Assembly (NCBI GenBank): GCA_025201375.1
Contig: JAIWZP010000030.1
Coordinates: 62,001-126,000 of the forward strand
DNA length: 64,000 nucleotides
From: Gongronella butleri
Taxonomy: Eukaryota > Mucoromycota > Mucoromycetes > Mucorales > Cunninghamellaceae
Direction: 5' to 3'
The position numbers and the translations under genes were made by a program. Position 1 is the stretch's first letter. Each line of letters opens with the position of its first letter. The notes beneath the pieces are model-generated. The model was not told the DNA's origin, did not search any database, and was given only the letters and a program-made list of their open reading frames with translations. This document shows positions 1-11,662 of this stretch, piece by piece.

Positions 1-275
1 GATGAATCTTCGGCATGGCTTGGCCACCATCCTTGTGCACCCAATGACCGCGCTTGTTGCTGCTGCTGATGCTCTTGATGCGATGGCTGGTCCAGTGGCC
101 ACATGGCCCCGCCGGTCGTCGCGTCTTGCGCCTGATAAAACCATGCGAGCTCACTGTGGCTCAGCGACGCGCCAGAAGGGGCCCACAACGACGCCTCATC
201 GTGCCCCTGACTGTTACTGTTGCTGCCAGACACAGGCACGGGCCCGCTTTCTTGTCGCGCGTGCGACTCGGCCAT
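1..275 (-). CDS. N-terminal fragment of an unidentified Gln/Ser-rich protein (runs off the left edge)
   Basis: An open frame starts with ATG at 275 on the minus strand and stays open to base 1 (91 complete codons), so the gene continues beyond the window. The visible part is hydrophilic and low in complexity: Ser/Asn-rich near the start, then Trp-containing stretches and a short glutamine tract around residues 72-76. This composition is common at the ends of fungal transcription regulators, but no domain is visible and I do not assign a function. The start is supported by the abrupt change at 276 to purine-rich, non-coding-looking DNA. The upstream neighbour, on the same strand, ends at 572. 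Confidence 0.55.
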   Translation of the reverse strand, partial: MAESHARQESGPVPVSGSNSNSQGHDEASLWAPSGASLSHSELAWFYQAQDATTGGAMWPLDQPSHQEHQQQQQARSLGAQGWWPSHAEDS

Positions 276-571
276 ACAGAAAAGAAAAAAAAAAGAGAGA
301 GAGGGAGAGAGAGAAAAAGAAAAAAAAGACCCCGAAATAGAAAAGGAGCCCGAGGAACAAAGAAAAAGAGAGACTATGCGGGAAGAAGCGCACAGTCCAG
401 GGAGATCAACAAAAAGAAAAAGAAATAAAAAAAAAAGGGTGTGGGAGCCAAAAAAGAAACGAAAAAAAAAGAGCGAGAAAAAGGGGGGCCGCGCGACGGA
501 GTTTCGTCAACTCGTTTTTTATTCACCCAATTTTTTTTTTTTTTTTTTGTTCACCTAATCTTTTTTTCCAC
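276..571. other. Intergenic, purine-rich (GA/A tracts)
   Basis: On the plus strand this stretch is almost all A and G, with a GAGAGAGG-type run near 296-315 and several A runs, then a T run at about 531-548. It separates the 3' end of the gene ending at 572 from the start at 275, so it must hold a terminator and a promoter. No clear TATA box is visible. Confidence 0.5.
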
Positions 572-2655
572 TCATAGCTCTGGCAGCAGCTTGATGTATT
601 GCATGCGTCGAGCCAATGGTTGTTTGAATGCCTTGTAGTTGGCTTGTTCTTCGGAGGAGCATGTCTGATAGTGTGCGGCGAGCCACTTGTCCAGTTGCTG
701 CAGCTGCGGCAAACCGTGGATGGCCATCCATGCGCGATCGGTGTCCATTTTGGCGTCATTTTGATCGTTTTTGTTGTTTTCGAGGTCGCAGGGGTCATGG
801 CCAATGACGACGACGCCTTGGAACCAGTGTGGCTCTTGCAATGCGAGTGTCTGTGGCGATGGCGGCTGAGCGGCTGCTATGGTGAGGTCCATAAAGAGCC
901 AATATTGGTTATTATCCCAGGGGGTGATGAGTGGCACGAGGCGAGGGTCTGCCCTGCAATGGGCCACAAGCACGTCGCGTTGTTGGCGTGCCATGGACAA
1001 GGAGCGATGGACAATGTCGGCATCGACCTTATCCAAGTCGATTTGTGTCTGATGTACCTTGTCGGTCATGCCCAATAGCCGGAATTGGTCCAATTGCTCC
1101 AACCAGCGATTGCGCTGTGCCTTGTCGCGCAAATCGTCCATGTCGAATTGCTTCTTTTCCTGCTTGAGGTCGTCTTCAAGGACACGCACCGTTTTTGCCG
1201 CCTGCACCATGTCTGTCCGCAGTGCATCCGAGCACAATGCAAGCTCAAGCACCATTTGCAACAATCGAAGCTTGTCAAAGTCCGTCAACCTTTGCACGAG
1301 TTTCAAGAGCAATGGATCCAATTGTTCCTCTTTTTGGTTTTCTTCGTCGCCATTGTCGTTTTCATCGTCGTCCGAGTCGTGTTGCGTGGGAATGGGCGAC
1401 GACGACGGCTCCTTGGTCATTGTCTTCTTTGTCTTTTCCTGGTTGGCCTTGGCATTGGCCACCACCAGGTCCATGACATCTTGCCACCGTTGATGCGACA
1501 TGCCCTTGCGATCAATCATCTCGCCCAGCATCACCAATTTCTCTTTGCCAAGCTTGCTGCTGCCTGTTTGCAACCCGGCGTCGGCCGCCCACGAGTGTAA
1601 CACGCGCTGCGCCGCCAATTGCACCGCCTTGGGCTCCACATGGCCGCTCTGGAGCACACAAAGCACACGGAACACCACTCGCGTCGCCAAATGTCGCATT
1701 CGCCAATCGCCTTGCACATTCTGCATGCTCGCCAGCCACCGCTCGTCCATCCCAAGCACAGACGCGAATCGAAACACAAACTCGCGGATCTGCAGCCGCA
1801 GCCAAATCTCATCGTCCTCGTACAACATCGTCATCCGCTCAAACACAGGCGGACGCACCATCGGCACCATCATCTTGGCACTAATTGATCAGAGAGAGGA
1901 AAAAAAAAAAGAAAAAGAAAAAGAAAAGAAAAAAATTAAGAAAAGTCCAATTGCCACCCTTCTTTTTCTTGTTTTACCTTGACTTGCTCTTTTTCGTGTG
2001 GTGGCAATATCTATTAAAAAAAATGGATAAAATGAGACAAACGAAGCCAAATGAACGACAATGGGCCTTACTCGCATTCGCACAAGTGGCGGCACGCGGG
2101 ACAGGCAAAGGCGGGGCCCTTTTGTTTGACCATGGGCAGGTCTGTGGGCGCGTCGAGCGCGATCATGGCACCGTTTGTATGCTTTAACACGCATGAATAG
2201 CACCATGGAAGCCCACATTTGGTCCCGTCGGCCTGCTGCACCGTACAAACGCGTCGTTCCTCCTGCAAAAAAAAAAAAAAAAAAAGCAAAAAACAAATTA
2301 GACCAACATTGTTGTCACTGTAGTGTCGTACCTGGCACGATCCGGGCTTGCAGAGCACAGGGTGCTGTCAAAGAACAAAGAAAAAAGTGAGACGCGTCAG
2401 GGCAAAACACGTGTTTTTTTTTTTGTGTTTTTGCTTTTTTTTTCTTACTTTTTGCTTGTCTTGTTTCTTTTCTGGCACCTTGGCTTGCTTTTTATCCGCC
2501 TTGGTGTTTGACTTTTTGCTTGGCTTGTCGTCATGCAGCTTTAGCTTGTCCACCTGCTTGTGCAGCGACACATCGGGCTTGGGCACCGCAGGCGCGGACG
2601 CGGGAGCCTTGTCCTTGAACCTAACCAAGTGAATTCTCTGGTTAAAAATGTCCAT
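572..2655 (-). CDS. 4CXXC_R1-type zinc-finger plus DDT/WHIM-like chromatin protein, 579 aa, 4 exons
   Basis: Exons on the minus strand: 2655-2449, 2364-2332, 2262-2072 and 1880-572 (1740 nt, in frame). Residues 1-69 are basic and Lys-rich. Residues 70-145 carry a cysteine cluster (C-x4-C, then CxxC in WCYSC, then CPAC and CEC) resembling the zinc finger of CDCA7/R1-type proteins, though the last CxxC pair is incomplete. Residues 145-579 form a helical region with an acidic middle (near residues 310-325) and resemble DDT/WHIM modules, which act in ISWI-type chromatin complexes. An in-frame TAA at 2068-2070 follows the GTAAGG donor at 2071, so without intron 1881-2071 this reads as two genes (144 aa and 433 aa). 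That intron has a classic pyrimidine tract and a TTAG acceptor that restores the frame. A nuclear role is inferred. The start at 2655 is the first ATG upstream of the conserved-looking part and could lie further upstream. Confidence 0.65.
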
Positions 2656-2956
2656 TGACTTTTCTCTCCCCACTCTCTGGGAGTTTACAAAGTCTGAAAG
2701 AGCGTGGTCTGTCGACTCATTGGACGTGAAGAACGAGGAAGAAAAAGGCGGCGCGCTTTCTGAAAAAAAAAAAAAAAAATATGGGCACGGTGTCGCGCCC
2801 GGTCGGAATTTCAAAAAATGGCAATCAGCGTCTTTTCGTGTGCGTTCAAAAGGGTCCCGCTGCTTTGCTCTTTCTGGCATTTCATTGCTTTTTTTTTCCA
2901 TGGGCACTTTGTGTTTCTTTTTCTTTTTGTTCTTTTACACTTCTTGCTTGTTTGCC
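2656..2956. promoter_or_regulatory. Divergent promoter region between the zinc-finger/DDT gene and the alpha-galactosidase gene
   Basis: Both flanking genes start at the edges of this 301-base gap, so it must contain both promoters. It has an A run at 2763-2779 and a pyrimidine-rich stretch just before the plus-strand ATG at 2957. No confident TATA or operator is visible. Confidence 0.5.
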
Positions 2957-5420
2957 ATGCCGTCCGTTTATGATTTACTGCGCGACCACACGTCGGCACA
3001 CCTGTCGCTGCGCTACTCGATGCAAAACCAAACGTTCCTCGTCGATGAGCCGCTCAACAGCAAACCTATCCAGGCGGCACACCTATCTTTTGCGCGGTCT
3101 GTCATGGCCGCGGGGCCCAATGCGTTCAAAATCAAGTATATTCTCAAAACAGATAAGCGAATTCGTCTGCACCAACTCGATGTCGCGTTCCAACTGCCCA
3201 TTCAGGATCACGCGATGATGGCCGAGGGGTTCCAATGCTGGTCACACACGCATGAGGCCGATGCACGAACCACGCTGGCACCCATCAGCAGGCCCGTCGC
3301 GTGGATCACCAAATTCGACCTTCAGGGGTAAAAAAAATGATTATTATTTTTTTTTTTAATTTTTCGTATCATCCACGGGGCCTATTCATTTTTTTTCCTT
3401 CTTTTTCTGGGGTTAGTGACTACAACTTTTTCAAGTACCCGGACCGCGAGGGCGTGATCCAGGCCGTTGGGTACACGTATTTGCGCGACACGCGTGTCTC
3501 TGACGCGTTTGTGTTTTTGGGATCGCTGGCCGAGCACAATGGCTATACCTATTGGGTCGTCGACTACCCTGCCAACAAGCTCACGCTTCAAAAGGACATT
3601 CTGGGCAAGACCGTCGCGGACGAACTCGTCATGGAATGGCTCGTTGTCCGAGGCCCCACCGAGCGCGAGATCTGGCAGCGCTATGCCTCGTTTTATCTTG
3701 CCCCCAGTGCCTTGACCATCAAGGATTATGCAAAGCAAGTGCCTGACATGACCGGATGGACCTCGTGGTACCAATGGGTAAAGCCAAAAAAAAAATGGAA
3801 TTCTTGAAAATCGAGCCAAATCGCGTCCACAATCGCGTCGATTTGCGCGTTTCGCATTGGCATCGCATTCTATTTGCACGGCAATCACGATAAAAGAAAG
3901 AGACATGCAGCGGTATATGCTCATCATCCACATTTTTAACCCTTTTTTTCTTTTTCCACGATTTTGCATTTCTTTAGTACGAGGCGGTGACGGAAAAGGA
4001 CGTTTTAGCATGCCTGGATGGGTTTGTGGCGCACGGGTACCCGATTGACCTATTCCAGATCGACGACGGGTTTGAAAAAGCGATTGGCGACTGGCTTTTG
4101 GTGGACGAGGTCAAGTTTCCGCGCGGCATGGGGTATGTTGCCGGGCGGATCAAGGAGGCCGGGATGACGCCCGGGCTGTGGCTCGCGCCGTTTGCGGTTG
4201 GGCTGGATAGCGCGTTGAACAAGGAGCATCCGGACTGGCTTTTATTGGAAAATGGCGAGCCTGTGCTTGCTGGGCCCAATTGGGGCGGGTTCCGGTCGTT
4301 GGACATTTACCATCCCGAGGTGCAAGCATACCTGCAGCAGGTGTTTGACACGGTGATTGACGACTGGGGGTATTCGTTTCTCAAGCTTGATTTCCTGTTT
4401 TGTGCGGCGATGGTGCCACGCAACGGCAAGTCGCGCGGCGAGATCCTGTGGGACGCGGTGTCGCTTGTGCACGACTGGACACGTGGACGTGCGCGTGTGC
4501 TCGCGTCAGGCGTGACGCTGCCGTCGGTGTGGGGTCGACTGGATTATGCGCGTGTCAGCAGCGACGCCGCACCCTGGTGGGACCACACGGTGCTGCGCCT
4601 GGCCAATGTCCGCGAGCGCGTGGCCACGTACAATGCTCTCGTGTCCACATTGAACCGATGGCCCATGAACAATGCTGTCATTGCAAGCGACCCAGATGTG
4701 TTCTTCATCCGGTCCGTCAGTTGCAAGCTGACCCCCGCAGAGAGACACACCCTCGTCACCGTCAATCACCTGCTTGGTAAGCTGACACTCATGTCCGACA
4801 ATGTTGCCCTGTATACACCACAAGAACACGCACTCTATGCATCCACTTTCCCAAAACCTGTCGTAAATGTTCAATCCATGCGCCGCATTGCCCCGCACGT
4901 GTATCAGCTCATCTACACAAGTCGCCATCGTCACTACGTCACCTACACAAACGTGTCGCCGCTGCCCTATCGCTTCCATTTGCCATTGGACCTTGGAAAT
5001 GCTCAGGAAACCACCGCCGTCTATTTTGAACTTGCCAATGTGCTTGACAATGCCAATGCCACAAGTCTCTATGCATGGCATCATGCCCACGCACGCATCC
5101 CCTTGCATTTGCGCCCGCACACCACACGCACGTTTTTGCTGCTCGATGACAAAAACGACATTTTTGCAGGTTCCACCGCCCATTTGCTGCCTGGCAACGA
5201 GATTGCCGCCTTGGACATTGACCGCAAGATGGCCACCGTCCACATCAAGCTTGCCACGCCCATGGCGCGCCATTCAAAGGACCGCACGCTCTTCCTCCGT
5301 GCAGATGCCTTGCCAAAAGACCCAACCATCCTTGTCCAAGACCAAGAGGCACAAATGGACGCTCTTCCTGCCGACCGTGCCGGCTTTGCCGTCCTCAAGG
5401 TCACGTTCAACACACCATAG
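2957..5420 (+). CDS. Alpha-galactosidase / melibiase, glycoside hydrolase family 36, 724 aa, 3 exons
   Basis: Exons: 2957-3327, 3417-3777 and 3978-5420. The enzyme is expected to release terminal alpha-linked galactose from melibiose, raffinose-type sugars or galactomannan. The barrel opens with the GH36-like GWTSWYQWY segment at residues 235-245, followed by an IDDGF strand near 270. The likely catalytic nucleophile is Asp382 (in KLDF). The likely acid/base is Asp440 in a Val-Ser-Ser-Asp segment preceded by Arg. The length matches the family's usual 700-750 residues. Exon 1 encodes the N-terminal beta-sandwich. No signal peptide is visible, so the protein is probably cytosolic and acts on imported sugar. 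Introns of 89 and 200 bases interrupt the front third. The start ATG follows a long T-rich leader. A bare GH36 call could also cover related transglycosylases. Confidence 0.93.
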
Positions 5421-6106
5421 TATGCTATACCCCCCCCCATTGTTTACCTCAGAAATCAATAAAAATAACGCTTTTTTTGAGTGAAATCAACCAATTGGGC
5501 CCTCCCCTTCTTTTTTTTCAATGATCGCGTCTCGTGTGTGATGTGAATCAGCGATGCAACGTTGATGGGCCGAGGCATCGTGGAGCAAAAAAAAAAGTTA
5601 AAAGATCAAAATGCGCTTTTTGTGAATTGCTGGCGTCGCAGTATACCTGCTCTCCCTTTTAAAGAGCGCCCAGGCCGGTCCGCCATGGCGCATTTGAGTT
5701 ACTTTTTACATTTGCAAGTCTCAAGAACCCGCTGGGAAAAAGAATTTGCTCAAAATTCAAGAATAGTAGCCATTGGCCGCAAACACACGCGTCGCGTCCC
5801 CCCTTTTTTCCCCTCGATTCGTGAGTGCCACGTGATTTTGCACATCTTGTGCAACGTTTCGCCCGGAAGCAGGATCTGCGCATTTGGGTGGATGGGATGC
5901 AATGATTAGATATGCCGCTTTTGGGAGTGCCATGAGCTTTTTGGAGGCCATCAGCAACGTTTCTGATGGGCCAGTAAGATCTCCCGATATATTTTCAAAA
6001 ATAAAAAATCAACTATTATACATATGCTATGGAATTTGTAAAAAAAAAATGACGCATCTCTTGAGGTAAAAAAAAAAACGAAAAAAAAAAAAGCCTCCCT
6101 TTGGCT
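5421..6106. other. Intergenic between two convergent genes
   Basis: It holds the 3' ends of the alpha-galactosidase gene (an AATAAA-like signal near 5458) and of the alanine aminotransferase gene. No coding potential or structured element is visible apart from A runs near 5587 and 6042-6092. Confidence 0.5.
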
Positions 6107-6322
6107 TTAATCGCGGAATCGGTCCAAAAAGGCGGCATGGAAACGCTGCAGGTTGTTGCAGAAATCGTCAAACAGATGCTCCTCGGGCAAAAAGGTCGAG
6201 CGAAGATGATAGGTATTTTCCACCTGACCAAACCCAGAGCCTAAAGATAGAAAGGAGGGTGTGTCAGAACGCGTATCGCCGCTTGGAGACACACACACGC
6301 ACATGGACACTCACACCGAGTA

Positions 6323-6372
<50 letters not shown>

Positions 6373-7993
6373 TGGCACGACGCAGACACCCGTGGCTTCA
6401 AGCATTTGTTCGCAATAATAATCGTCTGGATTGACGCCGAGGCGTTTTGCTTCTTGGATGGCCTTTGGTGGCAGTGTGATGGTGGGGAACAGGTACATGG
6501 CGCCCTGTGCGGGCTGGCAGCTGACGCCCTCCATGGCATTAAAGGCAGTCTCGAGCTTGTTGGCGCGGCGCTGCAGCGATGCAAAGGTGCCATTGATCTC
6601 TGCATTGTATTGTTCGTACGACGGGTCGTCCTTGCGCGGCGGATTGCACATGAGGTCCACGAGGATCTGGCCGTGCAAGTTTGGGCACAGGTTGACCGAC
6701 GCCATCTTGTAGATTTGGTCGCGGACGGCCGGCTTGATGTTGATGCATTCAAAGTAGCCGCCGCGGCGACCGCACTCGCCAATCATGCCCTTGGAAATGG
6801 AGTGAAACGAGATGAGCTCGACGTGGTCGCGCACGTGCGCCAATGGATGTTGCAGCAATGCCTTGCGGAAACTGACAAATGGCCGTGTCGATGTGTAAAT
6901 GTTGGTTTGGTACACCTCGTCAGCAAGCAAGACGAGTCGCTCGTCGTAGCAGAATGTCAGCAGGTCCGTGAGGTTCTCGTGCGAGAGGCATTGACCCGTA
7001 GGGTTGCCAGGATTGATGATCACCAATGCACGCACATCCACGCCGTCCTCGCGCGCCTTGTACACATTGCCCTTGAGTTGCTTGACATCCAATGCCCATC
7101 CATTCTCCTCATCCAAATAGTATGGCACGGGCGTCGCGCCGATAAACGACAGCGTCGCGCTGTACAGCGGGTATTGCGGGATCGGGATCAGGATCCCCGA
7201 CTGCGCATTCTCCGTCAGCATGGTCAGGATCGTCTGCACACCCGACGAGGCGCCCTGCGTCAAAAAGATTTGATTCGGATCCCCGGCCTCCTCGGTGCCA
7301 TCGCGCTCTTGCACAAACTTGGCCACCGTGCGCCGGATCCCAGGCACGCCTTGCGAGTGCGAGTACGCGCCCACGCTGCCAATCTGGCTCAGAAGCGATT
7401 GCGCACGCTCAATCGCGTCCGAGGGGTACAATTGAGACACAAGGCCACGATTCGACTCAGCAAGCAAGTCTGGGTAATCGCAAAGCGACGTCACCTAATC
7501 AAAAAAAAAAAAAAGGGAGGGGCCCATCAGTTCACCTGGTTTTCTTTTTGAAGCACCCGGAGGGAGAGGGGCATATTTGTTTCACTTTTTTTTTTCATTT
7601 TTTCATTCCCGCTCCCCTCTTCCCCGCGCCGTCCCCCGTTTTCCCCCCACGCTATTCCTTTTAGTGACCAGTCCTATGCACGTACCTGGCGGAAGAAAGT
7701 GATCGGTTTCTGATTCAGCTGCTGGGGATTGCCAATGTTGCAATTGACCACGGTGCCAAATGGCTTGGCAGTGCCTGCATCCAGCTCATTGCGCAGCTCC
7801 TCGGCACGGATGGCAATCCGCCCGCGCACAGCATACTCGACGGCCTTGACATACTTGTTGATGCTCTTTTCCGTCATCACCTTGGTCCCTGGCTCAACGA
7901 CTATTGAAAAAAAAAAAAATCAGCTCACTTTTTTGCGGCTTTGGAGGCTCATTTTCTCCGTTGTATACCTTGTGTTACTGGAGTAATGGTCAT
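6107..7993 (-). CDS. Alanine aminotransferase, PLP-dependent class I, 498 aa, 4 exons
   Basis: Exons: 7993-7969, 7900-7686, 7494-6372 and 6240-6107. The enzyme interconverts alanine plus 2-oxoglutarate with pyruvate plus glutamate. The sequence shows the family's YAVRG segment near residue 25, the QKPITFFRQ turn ending exon 2, the NPGNPTGQ substrate/cofactor loop, the LLADEVYQ segment and the PLP-binding lysine (about Lys315) in SISKG, followed by the ALT-typical GECGRRGGY. The length agrees with fungal ALTs. The first exon has only 25 bases and gives a short N-terminus with no obvious mitochondrial presequence; an upstream leader exon cannot be excluded. Intron 3 (6241-6371) has a donor GT followed directly by 44 A residues, which is very unusual. 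Confidence 0.95.
6326..6369 (-). repeat. 44-base homopolymer right at the 5' splice site of ALT intron 3
   Basis: On the sense (minus) strand the donor GT at 6371-6370 is followed by 44 A residues. Confidence 0.9.
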
Positions 7994-9399
7994 GATTGTG
8001 TTTGTGTATGAAAGCTTTTTTTAAAAAAAAATGAGAAAAAAGAGTAAAGAAAAAGAAACGAACGAAAAAAAGATGAATAAAAAAAGCGTCGTCCGAGATA
8101 ATTTATACCTCTTTTGGGCACAAGTGCCTGCATATGGACCAAGAGAGTTGGAAATGGGGGGAGGAGAGCGGGGTCGGTGTGGGGGGGGTGGGGGGCGTAA
8201 AAGGGGGCGAAACGGCTGCTGGCCCAGTCATGATGCAATGACCCTGTGTGAAAAACTAGGCCCGCCAGCGTGATTGGTGGCCCGTCGGGAAATACCTCCA
8301 TCTTTGTGAGCGTTTGCTGCTTCCGTGGACCAGTCTGGAAAAATGAATAAGCATCGGCTTTCAAGGGGGTACACTAAATAAAACAAAAAAAAAAGCGGCC
8401 CCTTGCTCGTTGTCGCAAGAAAAAAAAAGATAGCTGGGTCCATTTGTTTTGACAGGCCCCATGTGTCAGAAAAAAAAAAACAAGACAACAAAGAAACAAA
8501 CCAGATGCCCTTTTTGCACGAGGGGGCAAACCCTGGCCAAAATTGGCAACATGTAAGACTTTTCAGCCTATTTTCTCTTCCCCCCCCCTTCTTTGCGACG
8601 CATTGACGAGACAACCACCTAAGGTTTATACACTCCATTTGGCAAAGATAACCGCGAGCTGGATCAGCAGTGGTGCAGATGCCATGCCGGTGTGACCTTC
8701 CTGAGAATCCTTTGCCCAGCAGCCCGACTCACGGCCCTGAAAAACATGAAAAAGATCGCTTTGCACCCCCTTTTTTTTGCACAGCTCAGCCTGACTCATG
8801 TTGCACGCTTGCTGACCAAATCAGACACACGCTTTGCACCGCGTGATATGATCATCGCGTTTGGCCTTTTTCCCTCTTTTTTTCTCTTTTTCCTCCCACC
8901 AACGCAGCCCCTGCTGCGCATCCATATCGTGCCCATGCATCATATCATAGATTAAAATAAAGGGCACGCTAAAAAGGCTCAATGATCGGCGAAGAAAAAA
9001 AGGGTCTTGACTGATGAAATCAGCGCATAAAAAAAAAAAAAAGTCCCGTCTGCCGCGTGCCTCGCTCTCATAAAAAATAGCCATTGTGGCATCCACAATG
9101 GATAATCTGAATCAGGAGGTTTCAAGGCTGCTGCTGTCAAGGAACCAGACCGATGACGGACGTGACATGTGCTCCAAGGAGAAAAAAAAACGCATTTGTT
9201 GGATTTATTACTGTAATCTGTAAGGTGCATGCATAGGTGTCTGCTGTGGACACGGTCATCTTTCTTTAGAATCATTGTGTGTTGTCGTGCTGTAAATCCA
9301 CTCAGAATGATAGACGTGTGTCCCACCTCCCACGGCGAGTTTTCACGAAAAGTCGTGATTTCACAGCAAATTCGCCTGTTGTCAATTCATTCCTCTGCT
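7994..9399. other. Gene-free region upstream of the ALT gene
   Basis: No reading frame here has the composition of the neighbouring genes. It carries the ALT promoter, G-rich and A-rich simple stretches (for example the G-run block near 8155-8210) and T/C runs. I see no recognisable transposon, RNA gene or fragment. Confidence 0.45.
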
Positions 9400-11600
9400 C
9401 TCCCGATCATTTAGAGTACTGTGGTTTTAAGCTTCCTCGGTCGCACGCGACTGATTTGGGCTTGAATTTTGTCACATCATCATTCAATACGGCACGATTC
9501 CTGCAAAGAGATGATATTGTAGAGTAGATATCATAGACAGCTATGATATCAGATCTGATACAGTATTTTTGCCTTTTAACTTTTTCACTGAGCTTCACCC
9601 CTCAATTCAAACCCATTCGACAGAATCCTCATGAACAACTACACACAGTATCATATCATACGTATACAATTTTGCTGCTTATCATAAGCATTGCCATGCC
9701 TGTGATACAACAGTAGAAAAAAAAGGCAAGGAGTCAAAGCTCAAAGGTTTCCATGACAAAAAAGCGAGGTTTTACAGTATCATACGCGCAAACAACAACC
9801 AAATATGATGTTTGATCTGCCCATTTTTAAGCGCATTTGGCAGAGACTGACGCGCGCTTTCACTTGAAATGTCTGAAGCAGCGCGCTAAACTGCACAGAA
9901 TACTGTAATTAAGCATTTACCTTTGAAACCCGTATTTTTCGAATTTTGTCGGCGCGTTGTGCCTCCAGAATTTTTTTTACAGCCTACCTGCCCACCAATA
10001 AAAGTCGCGTCACCATTTGAACAGTCGCCTGTCTGCGGCGGATGGGCGCGTCCGATTGTTTTTGACCCCGCAAATTCCAAAACCCCCAAACCCGTTCTAT
10101 TTTGCATAAAGCTCGCCATCTGCATGGCCGACCCCGTTTAAAGATGACGGCATCGCGTTCAGCGCAAAAATTGCAACAAAAAAGCTTAAACACCCAAAGC
10201 GCTTGTACGACCACTTTTGAAAAATTCAGGGGTCACTCAGGGGTCACACATTTCAATCTCAGAATATGCCAAATTTGGGATTTTTCGAACTGCGAGTGAT
10301 CAATGCATCCCAAACAGGTAACTCCGACAATTTGCTATTCGCAGACAAAATGGCAGGCCGCCTCAGCGTACTACGGTAAGAAAAACGTCCAAAGAGTGAC
10401 GCATGAACGACGATCGACTGAGAAAAGTGCCTACTTTGGGCAAGATTTTTTTTGCTAAAATTTAAGGTTTGACACTTCCAAATTAAGTGCGTGGATTGCT
10501 GCATGGAATTTTGTTTTACAGTATGATACAGTAAATGATATTTTTTTATTTTTTTTATTTTGCACATTTTTCGTCGCGCGCTCGTAGTGAACGCTGATGA
10601 TTGAGTGGGCTACAGGCTGGTGAAATGACCGATGCAAAAAGTTAAAATCCAAGCTACAGTATGATACAGTAGAACGGTACTGTATGATAGCACACTGCAA
10701 GTCATCCCATTAGATGCTTTGCTCTCCTGTTTGTTAGTAAAACCACCACAGTAAAAATCACGGCACGATTTACAGTATTACAGTACTGTACTGTACAGTA
10801 CAGTACTGTACTGTTCTACGGTAGACCGTTGTCGAGAAAATCGCAATCAAAGATTTTGATGAAAAAGTGGATTTTCTCTGCGAGTTTTATGTATGATATC
10901 ATAACCATCCATTGATGAAACTGTTTTTTTCATTCAAAAGAGAATCAATAGGTACGTAGTACTTTCGACATGTTAAAGGCGCCAAGATGTGTCTTCCTCC
11001 TACTGTATCGCTTGCCGAGCGAGCGATATGCGAGAACATCGAAGAGGTTGAAAATTTTTGAAATGTTTTAACGGTTTCATCACACGTGTGCAAAGGTCAC
11101 ACATTGGGGGGCGAACAAACAATCTGGAAATGACTTCCAAGCCCTTCTTCTGATTCGAGCACTGGCTGCAAACGTCATTGCGATCAAAGAAGAATTTGAT
11201 CAAGCAAGACGATATTATCATATCATATAGTGTTGTTACGATATTCTGCAGAAATGACAATACAGTACAGTATGATTGACAGCATGAGTCGCGAATATCC
11301 GTAGAGGAATATGATATAATGAATTGCTTTGAATTTCAACTGTTCAGACCGATGCTTCTACAGTACGTATCATATGATACTGCACGGGTTTGCGTTTAAA
11401 TGAGCCTGCCCTTGCTGTGCTGCGGCGCGCGTAATGGCGATATTGGAAAATCAGAAAAAAGCGCGGCACGGTGGCGCGTTTTCACCGCTGGAGACGCGCA
11501 GCAATAAAAATGGAAAGGCGGCCACGAGTACCATTTCATCATTGGACACGTAAAAAAATAATTACAGTATCATATGTGACGGGTTGGATATGCCCATTTT
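9400..11600. repeat. AT-rich gene-free block with dispersed TACAGTA / TATCATA palindromic motifs
   Basis: At least ten sites share the same vocabulary. The 17-mer TACAGTATGATACAGTA occurs exactly at 10517-10533 and 10655-10671. Variants lie at 9773-9785, 10678-10689, 11259-11275 and 11563-11576. GTATCATATGATAC at 11367-11380 is a perfect 14-base palindrome. 10771-10823 is a dense run of overlapping TACAGTA/TACTGTA units. 9527-9550 is a perfect 10-base inverted repeat with a 4-base spacer. The block encodes nothing recognisable. It could be a protein-binding array, a replication or centromere-related element, or the remains of small inverted-repeat transposons. The sequence alone does not decide between these. 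Confidence 0.7.
9527..9550. repeat. Perfect 10-bp inverted repeat, 4-bp spacer
   Basis: GATATCATAG, then ACAG, then CTATGATATC. It could form a hairpin or bind a symmetric dimer. It lies at the left side of the motif-rich block. Confidence 0.85.
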
Positions 11601-11662
11601 TATTACACTATTGATTTGTTCATAGAATATTCGTGTGAAACTGGGGGATGACGGCAAGCAAG

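Noticed and set aside
2068..2262. A separate small zinc-finger gene ending at the TAA at 2068
   Set aside because: The TAA lies inside a consensus donor whose intron leads in frame to the DDT/WHIM exon; kept only as an alternative isoform.
6259..7551. 430-codon plus-strand frame opposite the alanine aminotransferase gene
   Set aside because: It is antisense to a clearly conserved gene, begins inside the 44-base T run and has no domain.
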